Below, in pieces: positions 44,947-54,390 of a DNA stretch of 64,000 nt. The position numbers and the translations under genes were made by a program. This DNA is from Chitinophaga sp. CF418. GTDB taxonomy: Bacteria; Bacteroidota; Bacteroidia; Chitinophagales; Chitinophagaceae. The DNA is taken from contig NZ_FRCN01000006.1 in assembly GCF_900142925.1 (NCBI RefSeq), positions 310,001-374,000 on the forward strand, given 5' to 3'. Below the pieces are notes generated by a model. That model saw nothing but the letters and a program-made list of their open reading frames with translations. It did no database searches and was not told where the DNA came from. Positions within the stretch are counted from its first letter, which is position 1. Every line of letters starts with the position of its first letter.

Positions 44947-44954
44947 CAAAAGTA
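44947..44954 (-). promoter_or_regulatory. candidate -7 box of the receptor/GLPGLI operon
   Basis: TACTTTTG on the minus strand matches TAnnTTTG exactly, 23 bases before the ATG at 44923. No TTTG occurs at the -33 spacing. Confidence 0.45.
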
Positions 44955-45025
44955 GCGGGCAGTATCACCGGACTACGTTAAAGAGTCCTGTTATATCCTT
45001 AATGAATGTTAATCCTGCATGTTTG

Positions 45026-45727
45026 TTAATATACCAGCTTGTAACCAAGTCCGCGTACATTGACCAGCTGTACAGACGGATCATGTTGCAGGTATTTACG
45101 GATCTTGCTGATATAAACGTCCATATTACGGGCATTGAAGAAATTATCGTCTCCCCATAACTCCAGCAGGATGTTCCTGCGATGGGTGGTCGCATTAGGG
45201 CGTTCTGCCAGCATTCTCAGCATATCAGCCTCCCGCAGGGAAAGGCGGATATCTTCCTTTTCATGCCGCAGTTCCTGCCTGTTATGATCAAAAGTATAGG
45301 TCCCTAATATATAGACGCCACTATTATTGGTTGTAGGGGCGGCAGGTGTATTAGCTAGTTGGGTGCGTTTCAGTAATGTCCTGATACGCAGGATCAGTTC
45401 CTCCAGGCTGAAAGGCTTTTTGATATAATCGTCCGCACCACTCTGCAGCCCTTTGATAACATCCTGTGTCTCACTTTTAGCCGTCAGGAAAATAACGGGG
45501 GTTTGTTCATCCACAGTGCGGATGTCCTTTACAAGCGAAATGCCGTCCTTTTTAGGCATCATAATATCTACTACACAGATCTCCGGCCGGAAAGACAAAT
45601 ATTGCTCCCAGCCCTGTGCACCATTTTCTGCATGACTGATATGAAAGCCATTTGCCTCCAGCGTTTCTTTGACAACACCTGCCAGTACTATTTCATCTTC
45701 AACCAGTAGCAGCTTGATCTTTTTCAT
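45026..45727 (-). CDS. OmpR-family response regulator
   Basis: A 233-residue regulator from ATG 45727 (MKKIKLLLVEDE): a receiver domain with D54 in CVVDIMMPKKDG and the Lys of IKKPFSLEEL, then an OmpR/PhoB winged helix (about 135-230; LREADMLRMLAE, RRNILLELWG, VYISKIRKYL, NVRGLGYKLV). Its start lies inside the last codons of the kinase gene (29-base overlap), a usual sign of translational coupling in a two-component operon. The receptor gene follows 103 bases after its stop. Confidence 0.92.
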   Translation of the reverse strand: MKKIKLLLVEDEIVLAGVVKETLEANGFHISHAENGAQGWEQYLSFRPEICVVDIMMPKKDGISLVKDIRTVDEQTPVIFLTAKSETQDVIKGLQSGADDYIKKPFSLEELILRIRTLLKRTQLANTPAAPTTNNSGVYILGTYTFDHNRQELRHEKEDIRLSLREADMLRMLAERPNATTHRRNILLELWGDDNFFNARNMDVYISKIRKYLQHDPSVQLVNVRGLGYKLVY

Positions 45728-47141
45728 ATTTCGGTAATTGGAAAATAAAGGTAGTACCATTGCCGGGAATACTGCTGACGCTAATACTGCCATACAACTG
45801 ATGCAGTAATGCTTTCACGTGACTGAGCCCCAGTCCGTATCCTTTTATATCATGCCGGTCTCCCTGCACGACCCGGTAAAACTTATCAAAGAGAAACGGG
45901 AAATGTTGTTTTTCAATGCCGTTCCCATTGTCTTTTACCGTAAAGCTGTAATGCCCTGTAAGTTCTTTTACACTCACCAGTATCTCTGTCCGCGACTTAT
46001 CGTTGTACTTAACGGCATTATCGAGCAAGTTGGTCAGGATGGTATTAAAAGCGGTTATATCGGTCTGAAAATGCCCTTCCTGTATATCATACTGCTGCCT
46101 GATATTTACCCCCGGCAGATGGGAAAAGCGGATAACAGCATCATTCACCAACGTTTTAAGATCTGCCGGTGTTACAGACAGGGGCTGCTGTTCCTGCTCC
46201 TCCCGGGTCACCTGCATGATCTTATCGATCAGGTCCTGCAATTTGTCCAGTTCCGCCTTGGAATGACGGAGGTAGCGTGCTGTTTTATCCGGATCCTCTA
46301 TCCCCCGGAAGGTGAGCAAAGCCTCATTAGTGGCCTTCAGGATAGATACAGGTGTCTTCAGTTCATGCGTCACATGGCTGATGAATTCCCGCTTCATGTT
46401 TTCAAGTTTTTCCTGTTGCAGGATGATACGCCACAATGTCCAGATACATCCAATGATCAGGAAAGCGATAAAAATGGAAAGGATAATGGCGCTACCCATT
46501 TTCTTCAGGAGATAGGTGTTAAGTCCGCCGAACTGTACTCCCATCATCTTTTTCGGGTTATTTATACCCGGGTAGATCATTACGGTAGGCCGGCTGATAG
46601 TAGTGTCGATTTCTTTGCCTATTAAGATCTTGAAAGACAGTGGAATATGCTTCCTGTCCAGTTCTCTGCGATAGTACTTATGCAGTGTATCGATATCCGG
46701 TGTTACATCTGTGAAAGATGAAAAGACAGTGGAAACGAAATGCGCCAGCGGAGACATGGTGTCGAATGACATATTGGTGTTCGCGATGGAGGTATCCAGG
46801 TGAATGTTTTCCGGGATGAACGTTTTCTGCCGTTCCTCTGTCGAGTCATAAACTATGAATGCCTTCGGGCCTGCCAGCAATGTATCTTCTGCTGAAGACT
46901 TGTTTACATCAATCGTAGCCTGCACTGAATATTTCTTTTCTGCAAGCTTACCTCCTGACTTTATTTTAGCGGTAATAATGATCGCATTGTCATACACATT
47001 ATGGAATGCCTCGGTGGTAGTAGCCATAAAGGCCTCCTGCTGCGACTGGTAAGTCTGCCACAGCCAGTATGCCTGAAACAGCAATACTGCCAGCAATGCC
47101 GGTATAGCGATCCACCATATTCTTTTCCTAACCTTACCCAT
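45699..47141 (-). CDS. sensor histidine kinase of the OmpR-type pair
   Basis: A 480-residue kinase: an N-terminal membrane helix (about 9-29), a periplasmic sensor region (30-212), a second helix (215-240), a HisKA domain with H259 in FISHVTHELKTP, and an HATPase (NLLDNAVKYND, DNGNGI, GYGLGLSHV). No HAMP domain is obvious. Its extracytoplasmic loop has no named fold. A TAAATTTG box ends only 8 bases before the start, so a nearly leaderless transcript is possible. It forms a two-component system with the next gene. Confidence 0.9.
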   Translation of the reverse strand: MGKVRKRIWWIAIPALLAVLLFQAYWLWQTYQSQQEAFMATTTEAFHNVYDNAIIITAKIKSGGKLAEKKYSVQATIDVNKSSAEDTLLAGPKAFIVYDSTEERQKTFIPENIHLDTSIANTNMSFDTMSPLAHFVSTVFSSFTDVTPDIDTLHKYYRRELDRKHIPLSFKILIGKEIDTTISRPTVMIYPGINNPKKMMGVQFGGLNTYLLKKMGSAIILSIFIAFLIIGCIWTLWRIILQQEKLENMKREFISHVTHELKTPVSILKATNEALLTFRGIEDPDKTARYLRHSKAELDKLQDLIDKIMQVTREEQEQQPLSVTPADLKTLVNDAVIRFSHLPGVNIRQQYDIQEGHFQTDITAFNTILTNLLDNAVKYNDKSRTEILVSVKELTGHYSFTVKDNGNGIEKQHFPFLFDKFYRVVQGDRHDIKGYGLGLSHVKALLHQLYGSISVSSIPGNGTTFIFQLPKYEKDQAATG

Positions 47142-47246
47142 ATTCCGGCAAATTTAACTTTCTAATATTTCCGGCTGCGGATTCTTTAACAATCATTAAC
47201 GTTTGTTCACATTTGATTGTATCTTGCCGGCGCATAATAGACTTAC

Positions 47247-47702
47247 ATGATTATCGATACTTTAAAGAACGCGAACCTTTATTATGGTCTGGGGCCCAAA
47301 TTCGTAAAAGCTTTTGAATATCTGCAGCAGACAGACTTTTCCAAAGTAGAGAAGGGCAAATATGAAATTGATGGCACGGCTATCATTGCCATTGTAAACG
47401 AATATGATACCATCCCTACGGAAGGCGAGCAAATGGAGTCTCACAGGAAATATATCGACGTACAATATATCGTAAGTGGAGAGGAACTGATAGGGCACGA
47501 TTTCCTGAAACAACAGACGCCATCAAAAGCCTATGATGACACAGCGGATTTTATGTTATTCGGAGAAACGCCTGCATTCTTTTCAAAGCTGGAGCAAGGT
47601 ATGTTTGCCATCTTCTTCCCGACAGACCTGCACATGCCGAACATCAAAGTGAAAGAGCCGGTTCCGGTAAAAAAGGTGGTGATGAAGATCAGCGTACAAT
47701 AA
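47247..47702 (+). CDS. YhcH/YjgK/YiaL-family protein
   Basis: A 151-residue cupin-like protein with the family's pattern MESHRKYIDVQYIVSGEE, a metal-site His/Asp cluster, FAIFFPTDLHMPNI and the C-terminal KKVVMKISVQ. Members include the EbgC beta-galactosidase subunit and the sialic-acid-related YhcH, thought to be anomerases or sugar-binding cupins. Substrate unknown. Its neighbour downstream is a remnant of a type IX secreted protein, and a terminator ends the segment at 47883. Confidence 0.88.
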   Translation: MIIDTLKNANLYYGLGPKFVKAFEYLQQTDFSKVEKGKYEIDGTAIIAIVNEYDTIPTEGEQMESHRKYIDVQYIVSGEELIGHDFLKQQTPSKAYDDTADFMLFGETPAFFSKLEQGMFAIFFPTDLHMPNIKVKEPVPVKKVVMKISVQ

Positions 47703-47745
47703 ACCCGGATTGACACTGTACAAACTGTCCGCTTTTTACTACTAG

Positions 47746-47844
47746 ATGAACATCGCTGATTTAAAGAATGGCGTCTATATCGTTACCATCAAATCTGATT
47801 TGTCTGCCGTTCCGGTAAGCCAAAAGCTGATAGTGACCAGGTAA
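47746..47844 (+). pseudogene. remnant of a type IX secretion (T9SS) C-terminal domain
   Basis: Thirty-two codons (M-N-I-A-D-L-K-N-G-V-Y-I-V-T-I-K, then VSQKLIVTR and a stop) reproduce the last strands of a T9SS type A sorting domain, where a LxxGVYIVxI strand and a SQKLIV strand end the protein. An in-frame TAG directly before the ATG shows no larger protein is encoded. This is the tail of a lost secreted protein. It is seen from motif shape; no search was possible. Confidence 0.65.
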
Positions 47845-47882
47845 AATATGCCCTTGCTACATTCTATTGAGGGTCCTTAGCA

Positions 47883-47920
47883 GATGCTGCCTCCCCAAGA
47901 AGGAGGCAGCATCAGTTTTT
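47883..47920 (+). terminator. strong intrinsic terminator
   Basis: GATGCTGCCTCC (47883-47894) pairs perfectly with GGAGGCAGCATC (47902-47913), followed by a T-run. It would have ended the vanished secreted-protein gene and now ends YhcH transcripts. Confidence 0.85.
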
Positions 47921-47949
47921 ATATCATGATCACCTTCCGGCAAATTATG

Positions 47950-48888
47950 CTATTCCCTGATAGTACTCTTATCACTCAGCGCAAGCCTCGCTATTTCGTC
48001 CTTCCTCTTAAACACCACACCTTTATGCTTCTGCATATAAGTGAACAACTCACTAGCGGCTCTTACCATCTGCGGAGATCCCCCGATACGGTCATGGAAA
48101 CTGACAGACATCATTCTTCTCCTATGGGCTGATTCCTCATATAACTGGTCAAATTCCATCTTCACCTGTTGCAGGAACTGGTCTGTAGAGTACCACTGAC
48201 CGGAGATCAGTACGATATCATTATTCCGGAGTGTATAAGGCACGACCACAAAGTCTTTGTTATTTACCTGGATAATAAAAGGCTCATCCCTGCTGAGATC
48301 ATCGATATGATACGTGAACCCTAGTTCCTGTAGTATTTTCAGCGTGTTCTCCCCCCTGCGTAGCCAGTTGGCGTTGTAGCCCCTGGGGGTAACGCCTGTT
48401 ACCTGTTCAACCGCTTTCACACCGTCGAGAATGAACTTTTTCTCCTCTTCATAGGACATGGTATACTGTGTAGCCCAGTCTCTGCCATGTGCGGCGGCTT
48501 CATGTCCACGTTGTACGATCTCTTTGGCCAGTGCGGGATGCTTTAATACGGCAGAACCGACCATATGTGAAGTTACCTTGATGCCAAGCTTATCCCAGTT
48601 ATCGAGCATACGGGGAATACCTTCTTTGTAGCCGTATTGGTACCATGTTTCTGCGGGCAGGTCTTTATAACCTTTGGCCATATTCTGCGGGAAAGGGCTT
48701 TCTGCATTTTCCGGTTGTCCTCCGGCCTCAAATTGCATGGATACGCTCACCACAAGCCGGGAGCCATCAGCCCAGGAAGATACTGGCTTTGTTTGTCTGG
48801 CAGGACTAGCCGTCAGGGCAGACGGTCCTACCATACCGGCCATACTTAGCAGACCGGCTGTTTTGAGAAATTCTTTTCTGGTAGTCAT
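47950..48888 (-). CDS. polysaccharide deacetylase (PuuE-type)
   Basis: A 312-residue protein with a possible export signal (TTRKEFLKTAGLLSMAGMVG) and a NodB-like domain: KVTSHMVGSAVLKHPALA, RGHEAAAHGRDW, PRGYNANWLRRGENTLKIL and SVSFHDRIGG. The RGHEAAAHGRDW stretch resembles PuuE/allantoinase-type deacetylases, so its substrate may be an amide other than chitin or peptidoglycan. It lies 3 bases after the DoxX gene on the same strand and is co-transcribed with it. Confidence 0.82.
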   Translation of the reverse strand: MTTRKEFLKTAGLLSMAGMVGPSALTASPARQTKPVSSWADGSRLVVSVSMQFEAGGQPENAESPFPQNMAKGYKDLPAETWYQYGYKEGIPRMLDNWDKLGIKVTSHMVGSAVLKHPALAKEIVQRGHEAAAHGRDWATQYTMSYEEEKKFILDGVKAVEQVTGVTPRGYNANWLRRGENTLKILQELGFTYHIDDLSRDEPFIIQVNNKDFVVVPYTLRNNDIVLISGQWYSTDQFLQQVKMEFDQLYEESAHRRRMMSVSFHDRIGGSPQMVRAASELFTYMQKHKGVVFKRKDEIARLALSDKSTIRE

Positions 48889-48891
48889 ATG

Positions 48892-49290
48892 TTATTTCTT
48901 AAGGAGATTATCCAGTGCGTAACTATTGTATGTGATATAGCTCAAAGCCAGCGCAAAAAAGGCAGCATGGATCAGTTGAGAGACAAGCGCCTCCCAGTTC
49001 TCGATCAGGGTGGTGCCCAATATCAGCAGTATCATAACAATACTTCCGGCGATCAGGGACTGCCTGGTAAATAATCCTATGATAAGCAGCAGCCCTATGA
49101 GAAATTCTGCGATAGGAAGCACATAACTGAAAGGCATTACAAGAGAAGTTGGCAGCATAGAGTTTTCAAAGCTTTTAACCATCCAGCCACTGAACTTGTC
49201 AAGTTTAGGTAATCTTACCAGTCCATGTCCGAACATACTGGCGCCAATGGCTAAACGCAGGATTAAAAAGCTAACTGTGTTGTTGATCAT
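48892..49290 (-). CDS. DoxX family membrane protein
   Basis: A 132-residue protein with four transmembrane helices, beginning LILRLAIGASMFGHGLVRL and containing LPIAEFLIGLLLIIGLFTR, the DoxX/DoxD signature. Some DoxX proteins link sulfur or thiol redox stress to membrane complexes; a general role is unknown. First gene of the pair with the deacetylase (3-base gap). Confidence 0.85.
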   Translation of the reverse strand: MINNTVSFLILRLAIGASMFGHGLVRLPKLDKFSGWMVKSFENSMLPTSLVMPFSYVLPIAEFLIGLLLIIGLFTRQSLIAGSIVMILLILGTTLIENWEALVSQLIHAAFFALALSYITYNSYALDNLLKK

Positions 49291-49459
49291 TTTGTGTGTA
49301 TTTAACTGTTTGACAGGGCAAATTTCGGTCGGGCAACTATCTTCCTGCTTGTATGATCGGGGGATAATTCTGTACTTTTTCGGGATGCCTGGATAAAAAA
49401 TTATCTATTCATATAAAAAATAATATTATTTTGGCTGCTGTGTTTAATGTTGTTAGCTC

Positions 49460-52400
49460 ATGCGATTTATAAAGCAAACCAGGCTTTTCTTTAGAGAGGG
49501 GAATTCGGACAAGACCTATGAGATTGATTTATGTGAAGTTGGCCCCGGACAATATGTAGTAAACTTCCGCTATGGTAAGCGGGGGGCTGCATTAAAAGAA
49601 GGTAGTAAAACAGTGTCCCCGGTAGACCTGCCGGCAGCCACCGCCATCTATGATGCACTTGAAAAGGAAAAACGCTCCAAGGGATATTCCGCCGAACAGG
49701 ATGCGGGACCGGTAGCAGAATTTGTTGCTCCAGATACCACACAGGTACAGGACCCTGCTCACCTGGCTATTCTCAGTCGCCTGGAATATGCCCTGAAAAG
49801 ACATTCCAAATTCAAAACAGCATGGAAAGCTTCCCGGGTTATCTGGAAAGCCGGCGAATACCGTATCAGGGAAGCGGCTCCCATTATCGCCAAACTGATA
49901 GAGCGGGAAGATGCCATGCAGCGTTATTCCTCACTGTGGGCCTTAGGCCGTTGTGGCAGCGAAAGCGATATCCCAACGCTGAAAGCCTATGCGGAAAACA
50001 GCACCTATCCTTATTACCTGCGCCAGATGGCTACCCATGCCATGTTACTGTTACTGCCTGAAGAGGGCCGTAAGAGTTATATTGAGCAATTCGAAAAGGG
50101 ATTGCCGCCGGAATTCCAGGAAGCAATAAAATCGGGCAGTAAACAGGAGCTGGGTAAGCTGCTGGAAGAAAGGGTTAAACTGCTGTCGCAGCCCTCCTAT
50201 CCTTTACTCGAAGAACTTTATATAGTAAGTACTACGAACCCCTTTGTACGGGAAGTATTGTTGAAGTTCCTGGCTACATTACCGTTCAAAGTCAATTTCT
50301 TCCAGCATATCCGTCACCTGTTCAAACAGGCTGAAATAAGGGATGATCATGAGCTGATAGGCATGCTGGCAGAACGCTTTGAAAGGGAACAGCACAATCC
50401 GGGCGATGGCACTTATTCCAGCAGAAAAAGGCCATATCCTAAAAAGACCCGTGCCTACCTGCGTCGCCGTATACTGAGAAGATTGAAGCAGATGGGTAAA
50501 CAGCATGATCTTCACTATGTAAGGTTCTCCACAGCCATGCTGCTGCAATACGATGCAGCAAAGCATAAAGGGCCTCTTACGCAGGCATGGCGTAATGCGC
50601 CCTATGATAGTATCTACAGTCCCGCCACTGCCTATTACCCTTCTAATGCAAAGGCAGTATTGCTGAACTACATCCTGCAGGGTAATAATAAGAAGCTGGA
50701 GCTGATATCTGAGGGTACTTTGTGGTATATTAAACAAGACCGTTCTGGTACATCTAATCAGCAATCTGACCCTCAGCCGAATAAAGGAGAAAGCCTGCTG
50801 AAAAAAGTAGCTTCTTTATTCCGCGGCGGCCGTAAGCAGACTGATATACAACCATCTATTTCATCTGAACAGGTAGTTAAGACCATCGACAGTGAAGTGC
50901 CTTTCCTGCACCTCTGGCAACAACTGCCACAGGCATTTATTCAATTGCTGATAAAAGGAAAACTGGACGAGATCCACGACTTTGCGCTCCATCAGTTATT
51001 ACAACATCCTGACTATGAGTCCCTGAAGGAAAAGATGGATAGTCACGTAATCCGTGCATTACTGGGCAATCCTTTCCGCCTGCCGCAGGAATTTGGTCTG
51101 CAACTGGCACGGGAGAAATTCGATATCAATAATCCTTCCCTGCCCATCATACTGGCCTTACTATACAGCACTTCAACGGAAGCACGTGAACAGGGTCTTG
51201 AATGGACCGCAGCAAGGCCTGACCTTTGCCTGGCGGATGTCGACTTCCTCCGTGAACTGATCTTCTGTCCGCATGAAGACGTACGTACCTTTGCACGGCT
51301 ACAGCTGGCGCAGTTCAAACCTGCGGAAGATAAAGCCAGGCTGCTGGTAGGTAAAATGATCGCTCACCTGCTTTCAATGAAGGAGGCAGATGATAAGCTC
51401 AATGATACGCTGACAGACGGTTGCCGCATCCTCGAACAATATTTCGGTGCAGCCTTGATACAGCTCGACTTCCAGGTCATCGAAGACCTGCTGAAAAGTG
51501 AAGTGCCGGCAGCTCAGACATTGGCTGCCCGTTTATTACTGCTGAAAAAACAACAATTTAAGCTCGATCATATCACAGACAGCCTGTTGCACAGTTTACT
51601 GGAACATCCTTATCAGCCGGTGAGAACTGCAGGTATCGACGTTATATCTGCCATCAGTGATGCTGAACTTGTGAAACGGCATGGGCTTTTATTTTTCTGT
51701 TGCAGCGCTTCTTATACCGATGTGAGGAACGCGGTCAGACCATTGCTGAAGCGCCTCACAGAACAGTATTCCGAACTGGCTGTATGGCTGGTGAATGAGC
51801 TGGTGCCATTACTGATGCGTAAAGAAACATCCGAAGGACTTCATGCCGATCTTGCCACATTGTTGAGCAATGAGCTGGTAGGTCACCTGCAGGATATCGA
51901 TCAGGCAACCGCCTTACGTTTATTATATTCCAATTACCGTCCTGCCCAGGCATTCGGTGTGCTGGTGCTGGAAAAATATATCCCTGCAGAAAGCCTCACC
52001 ATCAAACAGGTCGTTGCTGCTGGTAACCATGAATTACAGGCAGTGAGGGAATGGTGCCACCGTTTCTTCCAACAGCATGTAACACGCATCCGCGAGGAAA
52101 GAGATGCGGCCGTTGCTTTGCTGGACGCCACCTGGGAAGATACACGCACTTTTGCAGCAGAATACTTCCGTACGCAATTCGAAGCAGCCGATTGGTCAGC
52201 GGAAGCGCTGGTGGCAATAGCTGATAGTGTCAACCCTACCGTACAAGCCTTCGGGCGGGAACTGCTTACCCGTTTCTTCCGTGAAGAAGATGGCGCCGTT
52301 TACCTGATGAAACTCAGCCAGCATCCCGGTGTGGCTATGCAGTTGTTTGCTACAAACTACCTGGAGACCTATGGCGCAGGCAACCTTTCTTATCTGAAAG

Positions 52401-52666
52401 AACTGGAACACTATTTCAGGTCTGTATTGTCAAGAGTGAATAAAGCCCGTGTAGCCAAAGAGAGGATATTTAATTTCCTGGAGAAAGAAGCGCTGCAATC
52501 AAGGGAAGCCGCCGCCTATATCGGAGATATCATTACGGATATATCCGCCACGGTAGCTATCGGCGATAAAGCCCGCTGTATTTCGCTGATGCGTAATATC
52601 CATCAGTCATATCCTGACCTGTCATTGCCGGTACGATTTACCGATTTTCCCGTGAAACAATCTTAA
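49460..52666 (+). CDS. retron-associated WGR and ARM/HEAT-repeat protein (putative effector)
   Basis: A 1068-residue protein. The N-terminal 75 residues form a WGR domain (RLFFREGNSDKTYEIDL, NFRYGKRG at 36-42), a fold that binds nucleic acids in PARP and MolR proteins. The rest is helical HEAT/ARM repeats (for example REAAPIIAKLIERED, SLWALGRCGSESDIPTLKAYA, AQTLAARLLLLKK). A strongly basic segment (RKRPYPKKTR, LRRRILRRLK) lies at about 318-345. It starts the operon with the SWIM protein (10-base gap), then the non-coding RNA and the reverse transcriptase. I recall an ARM-repeat protein as a component of type XIII retrons. No enzyme motif is seen. Confidence 0.85.
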   Translation: MRFIKQTRLFFREGNSDKTYEIDLCEVGPGQYVVNFRYGKRGAALKEGSKTVSPVDLPAATAIYDALEKEKRSKGYSAEQDAGPVAEFVAPDTTQVQDPAHLAILSRLEYALKRHSKFKTAWKASRVIWKAGEYRIREAAPIIAKLIEREDAMQRYSSLWALGRCGSESDIPTLKAYAENSTYPYYLRQMATHAMLLLLPEEGRKSYIEQFEKGLPPEFQEAIKSGSKQELGKLLEERVKLLSQPSYPLLEELYIVSTTNPFVREVLLKFLATLPFKVNFFQHIRHLFKQAEIRDDHELIGMLAERFEREQHNPGDGTYSSRKRPYPKKTRAYLRRRILRRLKQMGKQHDLHYVRFSTAMLLQYDAAKHKGPLTQAWRNAPYDSIYSPATAYYPSNAKAVLLNYILQGNNKKLELISEGTLWYIKQDRSGTSNQQSDPQPNKGESLLKKVASLFRGGRKQTDIQPSISSEQVVKTIDSEVPFLHLWQQLPQAFIQLLIKGKLDEIHDFALHQLLQHPDYESLKEKMDSHVIRALLGNPFRLPQEFGLQLAREKFDINNPSLPIILALLYSTSTEAREQGLEWTAARPDLCLADVDFLRELIFCPHEDVRTFARLQLAQFKPAEDKARLLVGKMIAHLLSMKEADDKLNDTLTDGCRILEQYFGAALIQLDFQVIEDLLKSEVPAAQTLAARLLLLKKQQFKLDHITDSLLHSLLEHPYQPVRTAGIDVISAISDAELVKRHGLLFFCCSASYTDVRNAVRPLLKRLTEQYSELAVWLVNELVPLLMRKETSEGLHADLATLLSNELVGHLQDIDQATALRLLYSNYRPAQAFGVLVLEKYIPAESLTIKQVVAAGNHELQAVREWCHRFFQQHVTRIREERDAAVALLDATWEDTRTFAAEYFRTQFEAADWSAEALVAIADSVNPTVQAFGRELLTRFFREEDGAVYLMKLSQHPGVAMQLFATNYLETYGAGNLSYLKELEHYFRSVLSRVNKARVAKERIFNFLEKEALQSREAAAYIGDIITDISATVAIGDKARCISLMRNIHQSYPDLSLPVRFTDFPVKQS

Positions 52667-52676
52667 ACCCTGGAAA

Positions 52677-54335
52677 ATGTTATTTAACTACAGATATAGC
52701 GGACAAACCGAGGTTTACAGCAATGCAACATCAGCTGGAATATCATTTGCCCCTGATACACGCCGGGAGCCTACATTTTTTAATGGCAAACTGCGTAAGA
52801 AGATCGCCTTCCGTGAAGCTATTTCGGCTTTGCACGATGTGGTGGTATCCGACCTTCGTTTCAAACCCAAAGACAAAACTGCCTATAAAGAATGGGCCGC
52901 TCAGCAGGAATCTGTCTGGCTGGCCGAATACATGGGCCAGTACAATGTAGATGCGGCCAATGAGCGCATCAATGCCATGAACCAGGAACTACGCAACATT
53001 TACCTGGAGAAGGAAAAAGTGATGGCCCCCTACTATAAAGCCCGTAAGTCCTACTTCGATTATCTGTACCAGAAAGACAGGGACGCATGGTTTGTGCTCG
53101 ATCCCGTTATCAGCGTACATCCGGATGAGATATTCTTCGAATGTTTCAGCCAGGACGAATCGGCCTATGGTAAGCTGAGCGCCAGCTACAACGTATTCAA
53201 AGAGGTGAACGAATTCCAGTGTGGCACTACCAACATTGATTATTCTGCCGCATTATATAATGAATTCCAGAAGATCCGCGACTACAAGGAAACCACTTTC
53301 TCCGTTGATCCTGCCGGCTTCTCCGTGCAGACCACAAAGGAAGAGATGTTCCGTGAAGTAAAGATAGACCTTCCCGATAGCTGGGTACGCGGGTTCCTGC
53401 AGGTAAGTTCTGCCATGACATTGCCTGCCGCCAGCTTCGATCTCCATCCTATGGATGTCTACAACTTCTGTAGCTGGCTGCGGAGGTTCAAAGAGAAAAA
53501 AGGTCCCCGTTCCATCCGTTTCGTACTGGATCCCGGTAAACCTGTAAAGGCAGTATTTGAGCCCTGGAATAAAGAGATCATTTGTGCACGTTCTATATAC
53601 ACCGGTGCACAGCGCAGGGAGATCCGCATATGGGGCCGCAGGCGACTGCTCATCCTTGAACGCCTTATCCCTGTAGCGAAGAAATTCACCGTACACCTTA
53701 CCGGCAGCGGTTTGCCATCCTTCTATATAGCCGATCTGGGCGATATGCAGTTTACACTGGGCCTCTCCGGATGGACAGCGAACGACTGGTCACGCGCCGG
53801 TCAGTTTGATCTGATGGCGCCAAGAGCAGCGGTAGAAGATGCCACTAAACTCCGCGTGTTCAGCGAACTGCAACAGATGTGGATGGGAAAACCGGAAGAG
53901 ATCTCTGCAAAAACGGGTGTGTCTGTTCCTGAAGTACTGGCTACATTGGGTATCTATACCCAGGCGGGAAAAGTGATCTATGACCTGCATACCGGCTATT
54001 ACCGTTTACGTGAACTGAGCAGGGACCCTTTGCCGCTGGACCAGCTAAGGTTCTCTAATCCTAAAGAAGCATCGGCTACACGACTGATAAAGGAAGGCAA
54101 GATCTCCATCTCAGCACAGCAGGTGCCATCAGTAGGATTACAGGTGGAGGGACAGCTCACTGCAGAGCGGCGCACGTACCATCCTGTTATTGTAATAGAT
54201 AACGATGAACGCATGAGCACAGGGCATTGTGACTGTTATGATTACATCACGAACAAGCTATATAAAGGCCCTTGTGAACATATGCTGGCACTACGTATGG
54301 CGTATGAACAGAATAAAACTAACAATAACGCATAA
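52677..54335 (+). CDS. retron-associated winged-helix SWIM zinc-finger protein (WHSWIM)
   Basis: A 552-residue protein. A SWIM zinc finger lies near the C-terminus: C518-x-C520, C533 and H535 in GHCDCYDY and GPCEHMLAL. A winged-helix-like region precedes it (about 385-450; TKLRVFSELQQMWMGKPEE, TGVSVPEVLATL). The N-terminal two-thirds (YLEKEKVMAPYYKARKSYFDYLY; DLHPMDVYNFCSWLRRF) is unannotated. SWIM fingers bind DNA or protein. It is the second gene of the retron operon, and the name WHSWIM (winged helix plus SWIM) is the label I recall for a type XIII retron partner. Its last stop is followed by the RNA leader. Confidence 0.85.
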   Translation: MLFNYRYSGQTEVYSNATSAGISFAPDTRREPTFFNGKLRKKIAFREAISALHDVVVSDLRFKPKDKTAYKEWAAQQESVWLAEYMGQYNVDAANERINAMNQELRNIYLEKEKVMAPYYKARKSYFDYLYQKDRDAWFVLDPVISVHPDEIFFECFSQDESAYGKLSASYNVFKEVNEFQCGTTNIDYSAALYNEFQKIRDYKETTFSVDPAGFSVQTTKEEMFREVKIDLPDSWVRGFLQVSSAMTLPAASFDLHPMDVYNFCSWLRRFKEKKGPRSIRFVLDPGKPVKAVFEPWNKEIICARSIYTGAQRREIRIWGRRRLLILERLIPVAKKFTVHLTGSGLPSFYIADLGDMQFTLGLSGWTANDWSRAGQFDLMAPRAAVEDATKLRVFSELQQMWMGKPEEISAKTGVSVPEVLATLGIYTQAGKVIYDLHTGYYRLRELSRDPLPLDQLRFSNPKEASATRLIKEGKISISAQQVPSVGLQVEGQLTAERRTYHPVIVIDNDERMSTGHCDCYDYITNKLYKGPCEHMLALRMAYEQNKTNNNA

Positions 54336-54390
54336 GCAGAAAAGGAAGATGAGGAGATAAAAGAAATGAAAGAAAAAAATGCAATATGTA

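Noticed and set aside
47149..47156. TAAATTTG box as the promoter of the OmpR-type kinase
   Set aside because: It lies only 8 bases before the ATG and lacks a -33 element; a leaderless transcript is possible but not supported.
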